Below are positions 34,946 through 45,649 of a stretch of 64,000 bases of DNA, piece by piece (the first letter of the stretch is position 1; every line of letters begins with the position of its first letter). The DNA comes from Apostichopus japonicus. Taxonomy: Eukaryota > Echinodermata > Holothuroidea > Aspidochirotida > Stichopodidae. Where the stretch lies: NCBI RefSeq assembly GCF_037975245.1, contig NC_092567.1, forward strand, positions 4,286,214 to 4,350,213. The letters are read 5' to 3'. The notes under the pieces were generated by a model, which was not told the DNA's origin, did no database searches, and saw nothing but the letters and a program-made list of their open reading frames with translations. Made by a program: the position numbers and the translations under genes.

Positions 34946-36373
34946 GCGAGTACTGCTTGGGATCATTGTATCTTACGTGACGGTTTTATTGATATCTTGA
35001 TATACCCAGCCCTAGAAAACAGGAGATTTATGAAGATACAGAGACTTACCCTTACTGATATAAGTTTTCAGAATATCATTTGATAAAAGTTATCAGACAC
35101 TGGGTAAATGGGAATTTTCTTCCCAATGTCGTTGCTCCACGGACAAGAGAATATCCAGGTATTTCAACTTATAACGTGTATATGCATGTGAAATACCGAA
35201 TTTTGTAACAATCCAGCTGACGTTGACGAATTTCAATCGTAACATAAAATTCATATCATTCGCTTTCAATACTGTATTTAATATTGGAAATTCACTACCA
35301 CAATATCTAAATTACTCGCTTCGGATAATTAAGACATTCTGCTGGATTCCCGTCGTCGGTTTTCTTTTTAACTACATCTAACAGTGTGTCAAATAACGTT
35401 ATACTTGTCTCCCGAAGAAAAAAACGTACGTCAACGTGTACATAATTATATATTTAGGCAAAGCAAGGCGAAAGCGAACAAAGATGATAGTTTACAAGTA
35501 GACTCACAGAACTTCCAAACAGTTTCCAAACTTATAGAAACTCGTGAAGTTTTTTGAGGTATATATATATATCTTGAGAATAACAAATGTGACCGAACGA
35601 GGTTACCAGAAAATTCCAAGTAGTGAATTACCTCTCACCCTTACTGCCTTCCCGTTAAATAAGTTTCCTTATATTCCTACAACGCTTTATATTATGAGGA
35701 CTACGGAAAACTATGGTCGTGTAGGGTTCGCTACTAATAAGATACAAATTATTATTGCTATGCAATGGCGTGTGGCAATTTCTACCAGAATATATGACGT
35801 TTTGTATTGCTCAGTTTTATGACGCATATGGAATCTACCATTTGTTGCTTAGGGCAAGTTAATATCTCGTCGAATACCCCCGAGAATTACGATTATGGAA
35901 CGGTTTCCTATGATTACATATACATATCATTAAATGCATCACGTGCGACCTCCAACAGTGATGCAGTCATTTGTTTGACAACACAATAAACAGTTTAATA
36001 CTTAAATTACCAATACACCTTTATCATTTGATAATGGTGAGAACTGATTGAAACTATGCAAGAACTAGTCAATCGTAACGTTGATCTTTGTTAAGCCTCG
36101 CAAGCCTTAGTATAGAAAGAAATACCAAAGGCAGTTGATGGTTCACCAGTGACCACGCACTTTTACACATACTCCATTTGCTTTTCTCTTACACGTAGTA
36201 AAATAATTAAAATATATGAACTTCACAGCTGGATTTCCATTACACACACCAAAAACTTCTTTAACGTATCACGTATCACATAACATACTGTGGCATGTGT
36301 GTGTTTCATACGGGGATTTTTCGTGGATGTCCATAGTTGTCCATGAGTATAACCTGCCAACAAGGTAGACCTT
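34946..36373. other. Intergenic, no gene recognised
   Basis: No supported open frame, RNA gene or named repeat was seen. The sequence is AT-rich. Confidence 0.35.
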
Positions 36374-36387
36374 CTCTCTTAAAATGA

Positions 36388-36668
36388 GAGACTGAAATTT
36401 CAGTCTAATCGACTGAAATTTCAGTCTAATGATGGATGGGATAAGGGATCAGACTACTTAGACTGAATTCCAGTCTGAAATGTAAAGACTGAAGGTCAGT
36501 CTTAATTAGACTAAATACTCTTCAGTCTAATAGACTGAAAATCAAACCACTTTAGACTGAACAGTCAGCAGTTTAGACTGATTTATTGCAGCACCAGTCT
36601 TAATAAGATTGAATACTTTCAGTCTATAAGACTGATATCAGACTGAACAGTCGGTCCTTTAGACTGAA
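36388..36668. repeat. Left subterminal AGACTGAA cluster
   Basis: Dense short inverted and direct copies of AGACTGAA, including the 22-bp palindrome-like stretch near 36413-36430. Spacing is irregular (10-25 bp). The same motif forms the inner part of both TIRs. Confidence 0.85.
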
Positions 36669-37258
36669 TTACAGTATTACACATCACAGCTATACTGTCA
36701 ATTTTATAAATTGCAAATTCTGGATTGAACAAGCTTTTCTATAGATCCTCCGTGTTGGCTAAGTGCTGGAATTCTTCAATAAAGATGCAGTTAAGGTCAT
36801 CAAGACAACATTCAATGATCTGTTAATGCAGGGGAATTTACTGAAAGGTGCTACTTCATGGAGTGACTTCACCTTCACATCCAATCATGTTAGGCTATAA
36901 AGACCAGAAAATCATTGTGACAGTCACACACAAAGTACATTAAAAATGGTATTCCATCAAGAAATATAATTGTCAATATCCACCGAACAGTAATTTTATT
37001 CCCACTAACCCACTTATATATTCTTATATAATTTTTAATATATTAAAAAAAAAACAGAAATCAAAACTACAATATTCTGAGGGATGTTCAACAAAACATG
37101 TTATCTTTGCAACAAACGTTCAAATTATAAAGATACTTTACATAACAGTGACATATTTTCAGTTCAATATTAATCTGTCAAATTTCTGCTTGAATTGGGC
37201 CTGGATCTAAAATGTTCTTTATTTTTTTTGGAAAGGATTAGGTGAGCTGAGAACAGAT

Positions 37259-37361
37259 CAGTGGTGTCGCCAATGGGTGGCCTGGGGAACCCCTCCCCCG
37301 AGAAGGAATTCACAAATAGACATATCACCAACCAAGATTCAAATGTCTGGCAACACCACTG
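37259..37361. mobile_element. 103-bp hAT-like MITE
   Basis: The TIR CAGTGGTGTCGCCA (37259-37272) is matched by the reverse complement of CAGTGGTGTTGCCA (37348-37361), 13 of 14 positions. The flanking 8-mers GAACAGAT and TAACAGAA agree at six positions, an eroded 8-bp target duplication as expected for hAT. It has no coding capacity. Confidence 0.7.
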
Positions 37362-38561
37362 TAACAGAAAGCACTTTAAATTCTTTGTATGTCACCACCA
37401 GGTGGTAATACCCTGGAATTCATTGACAACACAGCTGTAAATTGAGTGGTTATATACCCAGCTGATCCCATCTCCCGATCTCACTGAACTTTCAATTTTC
37501 CACTGTAAAGGATATAGTAACTATACGATCCTGCCTTTACAAAAGGGATAGGATGGAAACACGACGATAGTACAATGGATCTGGTACATTGCCTTTTTTC
37601 CAGTTGTGAATCATTAATGTATAGTAGCAACAATTTTCTTAGAATGATTTCAAAATGGGGAAAACATATGACAAATTTTCAGCAGGTTATTTATAAAATA
37701 TTAGGAATGGTCAAACTATATATCAGTGCGGTGAACATTTAATACTTTGTGTTTCAATGATATAGATTGGCGATTGCTGAAAGTCATTATCCAGCACACA
37801 CAAAACAAAATGTTACAAGCAAGCAGTTGACAGAATGGCACAAACTTCATAATGGCTATTAGATAAACATGAACTATTATATACTGCATTCACGATTTCA
37901 TGATATGGCATTCATATAAAGCAAATTTGTATGCAAAAACAGTACATGTGACTATTATACCACCCTCAATTATTTCTTAACTTTCTGATAGTAATCATAT
38001 ATAGTGATTTTGATTGGGATTTCAATCAAATTTTAAAGTTTTATAAATTATCTCACGTGAATCCTTTAATGTCCGCCTCTAGCTGAAAAAGAAATGTCAC
38101 TCGAGAGTCGACTAAAAAATTGAAAACAGTTTTGACTCATTACATCACTAAAATTTAAAAAAAATGGGGGGGGGGGGAATAATGAGGAAAGGATATTCTC
38201 AAATGGAATTTTCTACAGTTACTGACTTTATAATAATCAGGTTACTTGCTTTTCATGGAACAAATTATGGAATATTGTGCACAATAAATAATATTAGCTT
38301 AATTAATTGCTTAATTAAATAAACCTTCAACATAGTGAGTGCAGTGAAATGTAGGAACATTAAAGTAAACATTAAAATAACATGCTCGAAAAATCATACA
38401 ACAAAGTTTTTTTGGCAACTAGGTGTTTGTTTAATAACATTCATAATTAGATCAGTATCATTAAAAAACATTTTTAAAAACCAAAAATCAATTAAATATT
38501 TATTTCTGGAGCCCTCCCTATTCATATAAAACTGTTTGTAAACTCCGGGTAATCAATTTAA

Positions 38562-41075
38562 GGGCATTTCCATGAAAAAGTGGACATGGGCTCAAAATAT
38601 AAATTCTGCAATGACATCTTGTCATTGGTTAAATGTTGTTGTAAACATATCCAAGTTTGTTGAATCAATATCATACCTTCCGAAATATTGATTTTTTTTG
38701 TAGAAATTTGCATATGAAGTGAAAGGATGCTGTAATGCAAATTTTGTACACAAATTATGAACAGAATTGTTTTTGCTCTCCTAAGAAACTAAATGGTGAT
38801 ACTTTACTGATTTGTTCATTTATTGCTTACATAGGGCACTAACTTCAGATATCACTACCAACCTTTTGAATATAAATTCCAAAATAATCTATTTTTTGCT
38901 TTATTCAAACCTCTATTAGCTGATGTAACGTGAGTTACCAAAATAATTATTTTTTCCCCATACATAAAATATGTCACTATTAAAAATCTCATCATTGGAT
39001 TTTGGTTTCTACTCATCATCCCTAAATGTAAAACAAGTAAAGAAATATTGTGCACCCCACTATGTTAAGTAGGGTAGGTGATGCAAATTGTAACGTGAGT
39101 TACCATGTAACGTGAGTTACCATACAATATAATCATGCTTACAATGTAGACAATTATGCTACCAAGTCAAACTGAAGCACCAAATGTGGTGCATGAACAT
39201 GGCCAGAATATAATTGTTGGTTTTCATTGTTTTATAATCATTGTTAATATTTAGTGTTTACAAGGGTCCACAAATCGGGAACCTGGAACCGGAGAGCCGT
39301 TACCTGTCATTATCCGGGTAACCGGAAAAATATTACCCTTGTGTATCGCGATTTTCAGGAAACTACATATCGGATGCTATACTAAATGAATTATATTCTC
39401 CAATGACAATGTTTTCATGTTCAAATAGGTGTAAGATAAGGTATAAACCCTTCCTCAACAATTTCTATTTGCTTTTGTTTCTTTCATTAACTTGTTAATA
39501 AATTAACATCACTACTAACATTGCACTGCCGCGGCTGCTTATGTTTGCTCTCCCATATAAATATCCAATTTAGCTCTTTAAACAGTTTTTACTCCTACTA
39601 TCTATTATGCAGGCCCAGGGTTCGCATTAGCTGCAGGATTGCATGATTCCCACAATTTGATCCAATTTGGAATAAACATTTAGTTAAAAACCACTTGCGA
39701 TTATTATTTTTTAGTAATCCCATCTATTATCCATTAGTAACATCTCGTAAATGTCAGTCTTTCCTTTTATGAAATAAACGAATGAAAAAATAGTAATTGT
39801 GAGGATTCTTTCAATTTCTTTGAACATGGTAGCCTAACACCACACTAAGTCAATGGGGTAATCTAGCCTAACCATCTGTTTATTTGCTGAAATTGTGACG
39901 CAGTTATAAGATATCTATGGAATACTATATTATTGTTGTTATCTTCGACCACATGGTAGCCTCACACCACTCTAAGTCAATGGGAAAATCTTGCCTAACC
40001 ATAGACCTAGCAAAAAAAGTCAAACTTTGCATAGAATTCGGGTAATAAGTTAGAAACCGGGTAGTATTGCGTCAGGTAAGGGGTACCTGGATACCAACGA
40101 TAGCAGGCTCTGTGTGTTTTTTTCTGGGATCGATGGTGGTGTCTAACATTTCTGTTACACCTTATTCGAATCTAGGTCAGATTTCCGGCATGAGACGTTT
40201 CTCTATGCGCGAGTCTTGACACCCTTTAAAGGGAAGTTTGATTTTTGTACATTAAGCTAGGCCAGATATAAGAAAACAGGGGCTGCTAATGCTGTTAGAC
40301 AGTGAAAGACGCCATTCTCATAGTAACCCATAACCATATAGATACATCCATGAAATATTACTCTATACTATCACAGGGCCTCTTGAACCTCGCCACTTGC
40401 AACAATATCACACAATCTTTATCATTGATGTCAATTGTTTTGGCTATTTCCGCCAGTGTTCATTGGCTTTAATGTTGAATGATATGGAGCACTGTAGTGA
40501 TTCCTACAGTATTTGAAACTGTAAATAAGTTAATAACAGTCACATTGTGTTACAAAATGAATACAAGAAGTATTTTTATTAAGGCTTAAACTGTTACATA
40601 AGAATTAATAAGATTGAATTGTGTCAGCAACTTATATTTTATGAACTGTTTTATGCGTGGACAAATTGTAACGTGAGTTACCGTAACGTGAGTTACCGAG
40701 TCTTGCATCATTTTTATGCAACTGGACAATGATATAGGATTTTTTTGGCAACCTATACGTTTACTAGTACGTAAGGTATAACTACCATATTTCACTTTTC
40801 TTTGAGTTCATTTAGTATGAGGACACTTTTTGAATAATATTTGTTTTCCAATTTTGGCGCTTTTAGGAATGTAACGTGAGTTACCGACACTTTTTGCCTT
40901 ATAAAATCTACAAGAAGCAATTTTTTTCTTTTTTTTTTTGCTGAGGTATGCCTCAGCATCGTGGTTACTACTGTAGCAGAAGTAATTGATCAAACTCAAG
41001 TGTTAGTAAATTATATGGTACAAAAAGAAGACGAAAAACATCAAAAATGTAACGTGAGTTACCGTGGAAATGCCC
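38562..41075 (+). mobile_element. 2.5-kb non-autonomous TIR element, GTAACGTGAGTTAC motif family
   Basis: The TIR GGGCATTTCCATG (38562-38574) is matched by the reverse complement of CGTGGAAATGCCC (41063-41075), 12 of 13. Direct TTAA flanks it at 38558-38561 and 41076-41079. Seven copies of GTAACGTGAGTTAC start at 38925, 39090, 39107, 40668, 40683, 40871 and 41049, all on the plus strand. The last abuts the right TIR. A TTAA target and GGG-type ends fit Kolobok-like elements (family knowledge, tentative). No transposase frame is seen. It is inserted inside the larger 36374-43745 element. Confidence 0.85.
40096..40235. repeat. 140-bp segment repeated at 41339-41480
   Basis: Shared ordered words: TTTTCTGGGATCGATGG, TGTCTAACA-TTCTGTTACACC, TAGGTCAGATT-CCGGCAT and GCGCGAGTCTT-ACACCC. 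One copy lies inside the nested TIR element and the other just outside it, so the segment is probably part of another dispersed repeat. Confidence 0.75.
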
Positions 41076-42460
41076 TTAACGTTTTAGGGTATGTGTTAGT
41101 TACTCCTTAAAGGCATTGAAGATTTGTCCCAAACAGCATGCAGCCATCTGAAAAAGTTAACTTTCTGTTGCTTGCAAGTGATGTTTGTTCGTGTCGCTAA
41201 AAAAGACAGACAGTAATGAAACGTGATACCTTGATATCTTTAGCTGGACCTGAGATGTTCATCGCTGCATCGTTTATACACTGTAATGTGGGTATTGACC
41301 GTAGCTGTATGTACTGACTGTACACTAGTGTCTAATTACCGACGGTAGCAAGCTGTGTTTGTATTTTCTGGGATCGATGGCAGTGTCTAACACTTCTGTT
41401 ACACCTCATTCGAAACTAGGTCAGATTACCGGCATTAGACGTTCTTTTTGCGCGAGTCTTCACACCCTTTTAAAGCTACTCCATGCTGACACACGTGGTT
41501 CCGGACTACAGAGCAATAAAAAAGTAACATTCACTCCTTGAAGTAACTCCATGCTGGCTGCCCTTATAGATGTGGCATGGATACGGACGAGAGACTTCAC
41601 TTCTGTTGGTTGCAAAATTCCATACACCATGGAAGCATGGAACTCACAAAACTATTGTTGTAAAGGGGGAGCATAGTCTATGTTAAATGTATGTTCTACG
41701 CCTCTGTCCCAGCTGGAATGGCCAGTTTATCTGCCACAATGAAGAATTGTTTGGGGTTCAATTCTGGTCCGAGAGATAGGATGAAAGGCTGTCAATATTG
41801 TCCTTGTCTGCCCTGTGCTGCACTCTCAATATCTGTGCCCTCCTGTTTGGTGAAGATAAAAATAAATGTGATAAAGGACAAGCAATATGGTATAAATCAA
41901 AACATTCTTAAAAAAAGATATGTTGAGAGGTAGAGAGACTAGACTAGAATAATATTTAGGAGAGAATGGAGAAACAAGAACATGACTGGCATTGTACAAA
42001 GGAGATATATCAATTCACGATAGGCAGCAATATGTCATCCATGGCGGGTGAGATGTGTTATGTGAAGGTGGATTCAAATTCAACCTAACATTTATGGGTT
42101 ATCATGTTGATTTTGGCAGGTACATGGTTACCAAGCAAGGTTTGTTGTTAGTTGTTTTCAGAAATTTCTCTTTTTAAGGATAAATTGTTCATGACATCTC
42201 CTGATTCCATTACATCAGCATAGAAAACCAGTGAACAAGGAATATGATTTACATTTTAGCCTACTGATTTCACTAATATGTCTATCTGCTTGTAAAAGAA
42301 ACTGATTTCATAACATTAGTGAATAATAATATTACTGTAAAATCTTATAATAAAGACTGATGGCCCACTATATGTTTAATAAAATAACAAAAGCATACCA
42401 ATTCTTTTCCAGTTTCCACATGATTTAAATACAATGGTAATGGTTTAACAGAATCGTGTT

Positions 42461-43062
42461 AGCTTCATGCTGTAATGGCTGTAGAAGTCACTACATTTTT
42501 TCAAATAATTAAGGGTACTTACAATCTATGCATAATAGTACTGTGTTTTGCAATTTCTTGAGCATTATTATGTTCAAGTATTTGTTATGAGGTTAACCTA
42601 GCCTAGATTCATTTGGGACGATCGAGTACATATTGCAGTCCTGACAAGCGTGCTTATTCGCCCGACGATTGGGTTCATATGCAGGACAGGCGGGCTAATT
42701 TGCCCAACGATCTGGTACCGTGATAGCTTCATGCTGTAATGGCTGTAGCAGTCACTACATTTTTCAAATAATTAAGGGTGCTTACAATCTATGCATAATA
42801 GTACTGTGTTTTGCAATTTCTTGAGCATTATTATGTCCAAGTATTTGTTATGAGGTTAACCTAGCCTAGATTCATTTTGGGACGATCGAGTACATACTGC
42901 AGGACAAGCGTGCTTATTCGCCCGACGATCGGGTACATATGCAGGACAGGCGGGCTGATTTGCCCGACGATCGGGTATACATACGCAGGACAGGCGGGCT
43001 GATTTGCCCGACGATCGGGTACATATGCAGGACCGGCGTGCTTATTCGCCCGACGATCGTGT
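42461..43062. repeat. Tandem duplication plus CCCGACGATCGGG short repeats
   Basis: A ~260-bp unit beginning GCTTCATGCTGTAATGGCTG occurs at 42462 and 42725. It is followed by four to five ~45-bp units containing GCCCGACGATCGGGT and CATATGCAGGACAGGCGGGC (about 42655-43062). CCCGA-CGA-TCGGG is a 13-bp interrupted palindrome. The flanks are low in GC by contrast. Confidence 0.8.
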
Positions 43063-43228
43063 TAATAGGCCCCACCAATTATAACAACAGCCTAGGCCTA
43101 GGCCCTATTTGCTATAGTACAGCCTAGCTAGGCCTACCTCGCGCACAAGCCTAGAATAACTAACGTTACGAACTGCCAAGCTATTATTCTGTATTAATTG
43201 GAAAACAACAAAAAACATACATACATAC

Positions 43229-43298
43229 CCTCGAACACTGTTATCACTTCTTCGTGGAAACCTTTATTTGTAAGAAAAGTTCTTAAAGACTCAGCCAT
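43229..43298 (-). CDS. Candidate first exon, SAM-like N-terminus
   Basis: On the minus strand an ATG at 43298 in good context (GCAATGG) opens a frame encoding MAESLRTFLTNKGFHEEV and continuing ITVFE. It then meets a GTATGT donor after 43229, leaving phase 1. The FLxxKGFxEEVIxxFE pattern resembles the first helices of SAM-type domains in short invertebrate proteins. It lies about 450 bp inside the right end of the 7.4-kb TIR element and points inward, as an element-borne gene would. No second exon was recognised. Confidence 0.3.
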
Positions 43299-43745
43299 TG
43301 CTAATTTATAACCTTTACTCTAGCTTAGACATACGGTCGTCTGTCTCGTTCATGCCTAGCTGTGTGTACGGCGTGCGTACGTACAGTACAGCGAGTACCT
43401 GGCTAAGCGAAGAATATAGTAGTATATATGTACACAAGTTGTAGCGCTCGTTGTCACACTTATTTTTGTGCGGCGTATTTGCAAGTTTTCGGATGACGTA
43501 GGCGCATTTCTGTTCTCTGATTGGATACATTTTTCAGTGGAATACAGAGACTGAAAATGGTAAGATGACATGCCACATGTGATTAGCTGATTGGTTAATA
43601 AAGTCAGTCCAAAACAGCGACTGAACGGTGTAACTGATAATACAGTCTAAGTAGAGTGTTTCTCAGTCTAAACTCAGTGTATAACACTGAAAAAAATTTC
43701 AGTCTCAAAGAAGACTGAATTCTTCAGTCTAACATTTTAAGAGAG

Positions 43746-44940
43746 TTCGGCGGAACCTAATTTTGAAAAGTAAAACCAGCAAAGCGGAGCAAAACTATCC
43801 TAATTTGTTGGGGAATATCCATAAAATGCCCATTGTTACTTATTTATGCGAGGTGTTTGATCCAAGGTATCCCTGCCATATATCCCAGGTATTTACCAAT
43901 ATATACAGAGATTAAGTTATAGTACACTAGTGCGACACGTTGTCTATTAGATATAACACACATACAACAAACTATGAAACTTACAAGAATCCAAGACTGC
44001 GCTACCACCTCTGCTTCCTCCCACACCTAAAAATGTCATTTTAAATTATACCAGAGACTTGGAATCGATTTGAAGTATCAACCTACCCCAATCTTTTTCT
44101 GTCTTTTCTGAGTAAAGCGCTAAAGGGAAAGAGTAAAGTTTCTAGGCGTTGTAACACATACATCTAATCAACCAAGGCAGTATCTGGATACAAATGAAAC
44201 TGGTCCTTGCAAGCACGACATTTTGATGTTGAACATCATGTAAACAAACTTCACGTGTGCAAACTTAATTGTTTTATCTACGAACACCTAGATGGTCATT
44301 GTTCTTGAAATTGCACGATCCGAGAAAATATGACTATTTCGGAGAGAAAACAATAGGCTATAGCTTGGTGTGAACAAGAGAACAGCTTATGAAAACCAAG
44401 ATAACAGCTACAAAATTTTTCTAATTAATGCTATTAAGTAAACATTTACAAATAAAAATCCAATTGTTTTTAACAGAAAGACGTGTTACGATATTTTCTT
44501 TATTTGATTGATTCAAAATGTCTAATTACTGCAAGGCAATTGCTGACATCGCCCAAATCTATAGTCAAACCTAACATATTATACAACGTGTAAGGGTGCC
44601 ATGACTGGCAGAATGTAGGAAAGTTGCAACAAAGCAAAAATTAACATGATACACTACTGTTTGTAGAGTCAATGGTATGTACATTGGTTGTGTTTGGCGA
44701 AGACAGCATCAACGTATAGTGGCAGTATTAAGTCATTATCACATAACCACATATTATGTCTTTACAGAAAGGTTCACGATTCAAAGAGCAATAAGGATAC
44801 ATTTTTAGTCTGATATGCATAGTAAATAATTATATTGCTTAGGGAAACTTTAAAGACCGTAACACCGACGTCCATAATTTCTTGAAAGTCTTTCTATATC
44901 AACTTAATTTAGAGTTTGTTATTTTTAGAATTATATTGTA
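43746..44940. other. Intergenic, no gene recognised
   Basis: No supported open frame or repeat was seen between the TIR element and the ATCC microsatellite. Confidence 0.35.
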
Positions 44941-44944
44941 TTAT

Positions 44945-45330
44945 ATATACATCCTATCCATCCATCCTATCTATCATATCCATCCATCCATCCTATTCAT
45001 CCATCCATCCTATCCATCCATCCTATCCATCCATCATATCCATCCATCGTATCCATCTTATCTATCCATCCTATGAATGCATCCTATACATATATCCTAT
45101 ACATCCTATCCATCCATCCTATCAATCCATCATATCTATCCATCCATCCTATCCATCCATCTTTAGCATGTTATACATCAATCATATCCAACCATCCTAT
45201 TCATCCATCATATACATCCTATACATCCATCCTATCCATCTATTCATCTATCATATCCATCCATCCTATCCATCCTGTTCATACATCATATCATTCCATC
45301 GTATTGATGCATCATATCCATCCGTCCAGT
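44945..45330 (+). repeat. (TATCCATCCATC)n degenerate microsatellite
   Basis: Tandem CATCCATC, CTATCCATC and CATATCCAT units fill about 385 bp. The long plus-strand frames rich in His, Pro, Ser and Ile over this interval are products of the repeat and are not genes. Confidence 0.95.
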
Positions 45331-45339
45331 ATTAAAGGC

Positions 45340-45649
45340 GATATCGCTCGTAGACTTTTTTTTGAGGGCGCTGGCATTTTCGAGGTTTCAGCGAGGTTTA
45401 ATGGGACCCCGAAAACTCACGTGACCTCGGTGGCAAATTTAGATCACTGAATAGCACAGGCAAGCGTATGCGTAACAAGCCCGTACCCATGCACACATAA
45501 TGTTATAACACAGCATTTCAGATTATTGTACTGTTTACCGCAAAGGATTTTCGTACGCCATAGTTTGTTGTTTGTGTGCCTTTTGAGTAAAGAATACTGT
45601 ACGATTTTCGTACAAATACATTCGATTAGACTAGAGTATAGTGACAATC
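45340..45649 (+). promoter_or_regulatory. Possible promoter of the three-exon gene
   Basis: This is the 5' flank of the strong-context ATG at 45650. A perfect palindromic E-box TCACGTGA lies at 45417-45424, about 225 bp upstream of the ATG, in a locally GC-richer stretch. No TATA box is evident. Assignment as a promoter is inference from position. Confidence 0.25.

Larger units (their letters stand above)
36374..43745. mobile_element. 7.4-kb TIR element with AGACTGAA subterminal repeats
   Basis: The inverted ends CTCTCTTAAAATG then RRACTGAA-like sequence lie at 36374-36396 and 43723-43745 (21 of 23 positions match). TT flanks both sides; no longer target duplication is seen. The left 300 bp (36388-36668) holds roughly 18 copies of AGACTGAA, TTCAGTCT or their AGACTG core in both orientations. 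The right 130 bp (43612-43733) holds about eight. Inside are a nested TIR element (38562-41075) and other repeats, so the original element was about 4.9 kb. No transposase frame is visible. One possible first exon is at 43229-43298. The superfamily is undetermined. Confidence 0.7.

Noticed and set aside
36374-43745. Assignment of the 7.4-kb element to a named superfamily
   Set aside because: Only TT is shared at the flanks and no transposase is visible, so no superfamily can be supported.
44916-45450. Long plus-strand open frames rich in His, Pro, Ser and Ile
   Set aside because: They are translations of the ATCC microsatellite in different frames.
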